Below, one piece after another: positions 6,034 to 6,212 of a DNA stretch of 6,212 bases; within the stretch, counting starts at the first letter, position 1; every line of letters begins with the position of its first letter. The notes under the pieces were generated by a model. That model was not told the origin of the DNA. It worked only from the letters and a program-made list of their open reading frames with translations, and made no database searches. The stretch is from assembly GCA_903903715.1 (NCBI GenBank), contig CAIUZX010000410.1, positions 1 through 6,212 of the forward strand, in the 5' to 3' direction. This DNA comes from an uncultured Caulobacterales bacterium (lineage in GTDB: Bacteria > Pseudomonadota > Alphaproteobacteria > Caulobacterales > Caulobacteraceae). The position numbers and the translations under genes are program-made.

Positions 6034-6045
6034 TAAGGTAGCCCC
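6034..6045 (+). promoter_or_regulatory. Ribosome site or leaderless-type -10 before xseA
   Basis: AAGG (6035-6038) lies 7 nt before the first ATG, a usable Shine-Dalgarno. The same bases form TAAGGT (6034-6039), a TAnnnT -10 placed 6 nt before the ATG, as in leaderless transcripts. A weak CTGCAC (6011-6016) sits 17 bp upstream. The two readings cannot be told apart by eye. Confidence 0.3.
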
Positions 6046-6212
6046 ATGATGTCAGAGACCGAGATGGGCGACACCACCGAGACGCCCCCCGGCAACGCGC
6101 CGGCCTTTTCCGTCACCGAGCTCGCCTTCGCGCTGAAGCGGACGCTGGAGGACGCCTTCGGCCATGTGCGGCTGCGCGGGGAGATCTCCAAGGTCACCCG
6201 CCACGCCTCCGG
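6046..6212 (+). CDS. xseA: Exodeoxyribonuclease VII large subunit, N-terminal part (runs off the right edge)
   Basis: The large subunit of exonuclease VII, which with several XseB copies degrades single-stranded DNA to oligonucleotides in mismatch repair and damage tolerance. Only 55 codons are present. After an acidic, variable lead of about 20 residues come FSVTELAFALKRTLEDAFG and then HVRLRGEISKVTRHASG, the start of the N-terminal OB-fold that binds DNA in this family. The catalytic part is outside the window. Two adjacent in-frame ATGs (6046 and 6049) and a third at 6064 leave the exact start open; the first is taken because of the AAGG 7 nt upstream. The divergent purD/xseA arrangement supports the call. 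Confidence 0.92.
   Translation, partial: MMSETEMGDTTETPPGNAPAFSVTELAFALKRTLEDAFGHVRLRGEISKVTRHAS

Noticed and set aside
5298..6041. A 247-codon open frame on the plus strand opposite purD
   Set aside because: purD is certain on the other strand, and the antisense product has no recognisable domain.

Overview
This is a GC-rich stretch of a chromosome from what looks like an alphaproteobacterium, most likely of the Caulobacterales (Caulobacter / Phenylobacterium / Brevundimonas type). The basis is the protein sequences: a divergent purD/xseA pair, and a CheY-like protein of the GPDRR-tailed type followed by a CheE-like protein, as I remember such genes from that order. The genus is inference. 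There are no RNA genes, mobile elements, CRISPR arrays or phage genes. Seven protein genes and one further partial gene fill almost the whole window.

Left part (1-1432): the first 133 codons of a UDP-glucose 6-dehydrogenase gene (ugd) run leftward out of the window. Divergent from it, across 188 bp, is purU, formyltetrahydrofolate deformylase. Middle (1429-3298): an alpha/beta hydrolase gene on the minus strand shares 4 bp with the end of purU. It is divergent, across 103 bp, from a crotonase-fold gene. That protein carries the Asp/Glu/Asp active-site set of delta(3,5)-delta(2,4)-dienoyl-CoA isomerase rather than that of enoyl-CoA hydratase.

Right-middle (3320-4413, minus strand): a two-gene operon with an ATGA overlap. 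The first gene encodes a CheY-like protein. Its receiver domain has Glu at the phosphorylation position and lacks the usual Mg-binding Asp. It continues into an arginine-containing GPDRR segment and ends in a close copy of the FliM N-terminal peptide that binds CheY. The second encodes a small helical protein that I take to be CheE-like. This pair is the most interesting part of the window: it suggests a non-phosphorylatable or phospho-mimetic flagellar/chemotaxis regulator carrying its own FliM-type bait.

Right end (4668-6212): purD (GAR synthetase) on the minus strand and the start of xseA (exonuclease VII large subunit) on the plus strand, divergent across 112 bp. PurU and PurD link to purine and one-carbon metabolism, but they are not in one operon. 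Apart from the receiver/CheE-like pair, the window is ordinary core-genome housekeeping.
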